DNA of 64,000 nt, taken from the NCBI RefSeq assembly GCF_000764305.2, contig NW_025938039.1, positions 62,001-126,000 on the forward strand, in the 5' to 3' direction. This DNA is from Hyalella azteca. Taxonomy: Eukaryota > Arthropoda > Malacostraca > Amphipoda > Hyalellidae. Below the pieces are notes generated by a model. The model was given only the letters and a program-made list of their open reading frames with translations. It did not search any database and was not told where the DNA came from. Both the position numbers and the translations under genes were made by a program. Positions 61,257 to 64,000 of this stretch are shown here, piece after piece. The stretch's first letter is position 1. Each line of letters begins with the position of its first letter.

Positions 61257-61513
61257 TTACTGGACTCCATGAACCGGCTTCAGTTCCTGACTGTGTTCCA
61301 TGGCTTCCTGTTTGTTGAAGAATTTTTTAGTCAGAATCTTCCATTCTCCTGCCGATATTCCTGATAAACTTTACGGGCACTTCGAGTTTTTTGCGGTTTT
61401 TGAGCTATACTGCGCTTGGTGGCGATCTTCACTGCGGGCCATTCGAACAGAAGAAGAAATTTGAAACTAGCAATTTCGACCACCAAGTATATTTGTTTGA
61501 TATTTGTTTGATC
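61257..61513 (-). pseudogene. Unrecognised frameshifted coding remnant
   Basis: On the minus strand one frame (61513-61331, 60 codons) includes LFEWPAVKIATKRSIAQKPQ and ARKVYQEYRQENG. A shift near 61340 continues as ILTKKFFNKQEAMEHSQELK to TAA at 61259-61257. Both parts are basic and protein-like. A single frameshift joins them, so this is probably a decayed gene or retrocopy. Family unknown. It faces the plus-strand remnant at 60885-61121. Confidence 0.3.
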
Positions 61514-62114
61514 TTATTTGATCTTATATGATTTGGTTGATCTTATTTGACTAGTGTAAACATCGGCATACTCCCACAAGGCATATTCATAACAACTTAG
61601 GAAAAAAAATCAATAATAAAAATTTAGATTTGCCGTTTCCATGTACTATATATGAGTACTCCTAAAAAACGTTATCAAGTTTTTAGGTTTGCTCGGAGCA
61701 ACTATAAACTTGTTTTATCAGAGCCAGCATCTTGCCATTACTATTGGGTTGTTGTTATGCCAATATCATGTTATTGTAAGTTATAGATAAGATATTATTC
61801 ACAGTGTCTCGAGAGCAGTTCATATCAGCAACCAACCATCACACGACCGTCTGGATATCCTTGGCGTCTTAGAAATCAACAAAACAGAGTTTAAACTTTG
61901 TTCTAGCATTCTTTATCCAAGATCGAAATCTCGATTTACCAACAGAAACTATCAATAGTTATGAATTAGTATTCGAAGCATTTCAAAATTCAGATAAATT
62001 TGTCTTACAAATAAAAAATCAATAATCATTCTAAAGTGCATTGGACAACGAACAATAGAAACTATTTTCAACGATAATTTTGAGCTCAATTTCGAACACC
62101 CGCTTTTTTATTAT

Positions 62115-62182
62115 TCACTTTGTTTACTTCGCAGATTGAATAAAAAAAACACTNTGTTTACTTCGCAGATTTAATAAAAAAA
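62115..62182. repeat. Short tandem duplication containing the only N
   Basis: ACTTTGTTTACTTCGCAGAT plus TGAATAAAAAAAA is immediately repeated as ACTNTGTTTACTTCGCAGAT plus TTAATAAAAAAA. The ambiguous base lies exactly in the second copy's start (62154), which suggests an assembly join or an unresolved collapsed repeat. Confidence 0.7.
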
Positions 62183-62330
62183 TATAACTCAGTACTCACT
62201 GCAGTGAGTGACAAAGAGCGCATTTTCTCGTCGACGAAAACTTGAGGTCACGGACGGACGGACAGACAGACAGACGGACATGGCGAGCACAATAGTGCAT
62301 TTTTTCCATAAATGAGAAAATGCGCTAAAA
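62176..62330. mobile_element. Small TIR element, copy 2 (MITE-like)
   Basis: Nearly identical to 8954-9116, with the same 16-bp palindrome, GGAC/AGAC tract and AGCGCATTTTCTC/GAGAAAATGCGCT inverted pair. It has a shorter GGAC/AGAC tract. Both copies begin after an A-run (AAAAAAATATAACTCA) and end TGCGCTAAAA; beyond these limits the flanks differ. Confidence 0.8.
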
Positions 62331-64000
62331 CACTACCACAGTATACAGATGACTTCAACTTTATTTAGCTTTCACTTGCAAATGGTCTGTCAATAATACG
62401 ACTGTATATGTTGCAAAGAAGCTGACTGTATTACGTTAGTATGTGTTGCATTGCATCAGCCAACACCACTGTACGATCCGTGTAACATTTACAAACGTTC
62501 TTCAGGTCATCACATCGTTGCAGTTGTTGACACAGAATTTATTCAGGAATATTAAAAGAATGAACTCTTTTTTCCACTCATTATTAAGCAACGTCCGTGT
62601 GAGCATTCACATGTTCCTCGGGCACTGACATGCAAATAAGATGGCTATTGGTCTCGGCAAGCGTTTGTGTTTTGTCAACGCTGAAATCATACTGAACCTC
62701 GGGATTGCTGACAGAATTCAGGTCAAGCTCAACGAATTTCGTCGAAATAACTCTGGATTGCTGACAGAATTTTTTTACGAGGCTGTGACACCGCAAGAGA
62801 TGCATGTCAATATTATGCACTTTACATGTCCCAAGTTAGACGTCCTGTCGACTGATGATTATATTTGACGGACGTAGATAGTCGTCGGATGTTTATGAGC
62901 ATGAATGCATATACGTATTTTGTAAAATGCATAAAACTCAGCACCAGCAAATTAGGTTTTCAAAATTTAGATCTGGTAAGCTTGCAAGTTTTACAATATA
63001 TATAATCGCTAGCACATGCATATAGTGTTTGACATAACAACGACAATTGATTAAGTAAAATACGGCCATTTCTATCTTGACTAACGACTGTTTGTGCCTA
63101 TTTGTGGAGCAAGCGTAAAGACTTTCAGATTTGAGGATTATTCACAAAATGAATCAATGAAAAAGCAACAAGTTTTGACATCTGTTATATTCAGTGAAGT
63201 ATTAAACATGAAGTCACTGGCCAGAATTTCTTTTCTGGCCGTGAGCTAATACGGTTTACAGTCCGACGTCATATGCTGCAAAAAAACCTGGACCTTGGCC
63301 AAAAGGGATCACCGAACGAAAAGAAAATTTCGAACGGCTGAATTGAAGATAGATATCTCTGATCGATAAATCTATCACAGAGATAAATGCAATTATTTTT
63401 AGATATTGAAGTAAATTAACGTTGAAAATGGCCAGTCTGCTCGCAATATACCATAACTCATGAAAGCCAATCTTATCAACGATTTTTTTCTGAACGTCAT
63501 TTTCATATACCTACAAACACATTTTTCTGGTCAGATATCATTACGTAATGAAATTTAAAATGACTTGAGTCCATACCATATTGAATGACTTTGGCTGCGT
63601 TACTACAAAAAAAAAATATTTCATTTTCCTGTGTGGGACTTAGCAACCATGGCGGATATTAGGACGCTTACTGTAAAAGGTTTGTATTAGACTTTTGATT
63701 TCAATGGCTAATATTTTGCGGCACCAATATTTTCATCCGCATACACGTTTAAATTACTTGTCAATTCACAAATTCGTGCTATGCAATACATTCAATAAGG
63801 AAAACAACACCATCAAATACAGCTATTAAAAAATATGAGCGCTTAAAATTTAAGTTAAAATATAATATTCATGATAATTAAAAGAGCGCATAAATTATAA
63901 ACGTCAATAAAATTGGCCCTGTATCACAAAATTAGCGCCATCGCCGGTTATGGCTCAGGGTAGCATAGCGCAAGCAACAGGAGGGATCACGTGCTAACAT
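62331..64000. other. Spacer to window end, no supported gene
   Basis: The region 62443-62868 is open on both strands in moderately GC-richer sequence and repeats GGATTGCTGACAGAATT twice (about 62701 and 62755). No product is recognised and splice evidence is absent. The rest is AT-rich without identifiable features. Confidence 0.4.

Overview
The window is AT-rich eukaryotic DNA with no bacterial-type gene packing. It has GT-AG introns, AATAAA poly(A) signals, a short interstitial (GGTTA)n tract typical of arthropods, Tc1/mariner transposons and many minisatellites. The overall character suggests an arthropod, perhaps a crustacean or a repeat-rich insect; the species cannot be fixed from sequence alone. 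Only two gene models are well supported, both in the right half.

Layout. 1-36.7 kb is mostly intergenic or intronic. It holds a degenerate Tc1/mariner copy (4276-5485), a 364-bp tandem duplication ending in 38-bp repeats (3063-3838), a palindromic minisatellite (6639-7047), a 33-bp satellite (7915-8796), a small terminal-inverted-repeat element (8954-9116, second copy at 62176-62330), and 42-bp (12.2 kb), ~110-bp (18.5 kb), 35-bp (27.6 kb) and ~58-bp (32.2 kb) tandem repeats. One convincing orphan exon lies here: a minus-strand first coding exon encoding a signal peptide and a polybasic site (27775-27982).

36.7-38.9 kb carries a four-coding-exon, plus-strand PAR/CES-2/Giant-type bZIP transcription factor of 336 residues. 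41.3-52.5 kb carries, on the minus strand, one gene joined here from three coding exons whose phases fit exactly: a predicted secreted, entirely cysteine-free protein of 1482 residues. Its 5.9-kb intron holds a second, internally deleted copy of the same Tc1/mariner family and a MITE-like element. The bZIP and secreted-protein genes converge, with about 2.4 kb between their 3' ends.

52.5-64 kb is again gene-poor. It has a 41-bp-arm hairpin (55053-55144), a cluster of direct and inverted repeat modules with a retroelement-like coding remnant (57.7-58.9 kb), a second unrelated 33-bp minisatellite (59723-60272), two unrecognised coding-like fragments (60.9-61.5 kb) and a local duplication containing the only N. 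No operon, CRISPR array, tRNA or rRNA gene was found, and no multi-gene system is evident. The most unusual content is the large cysteine-free secreted protein and the density of structured repeats.
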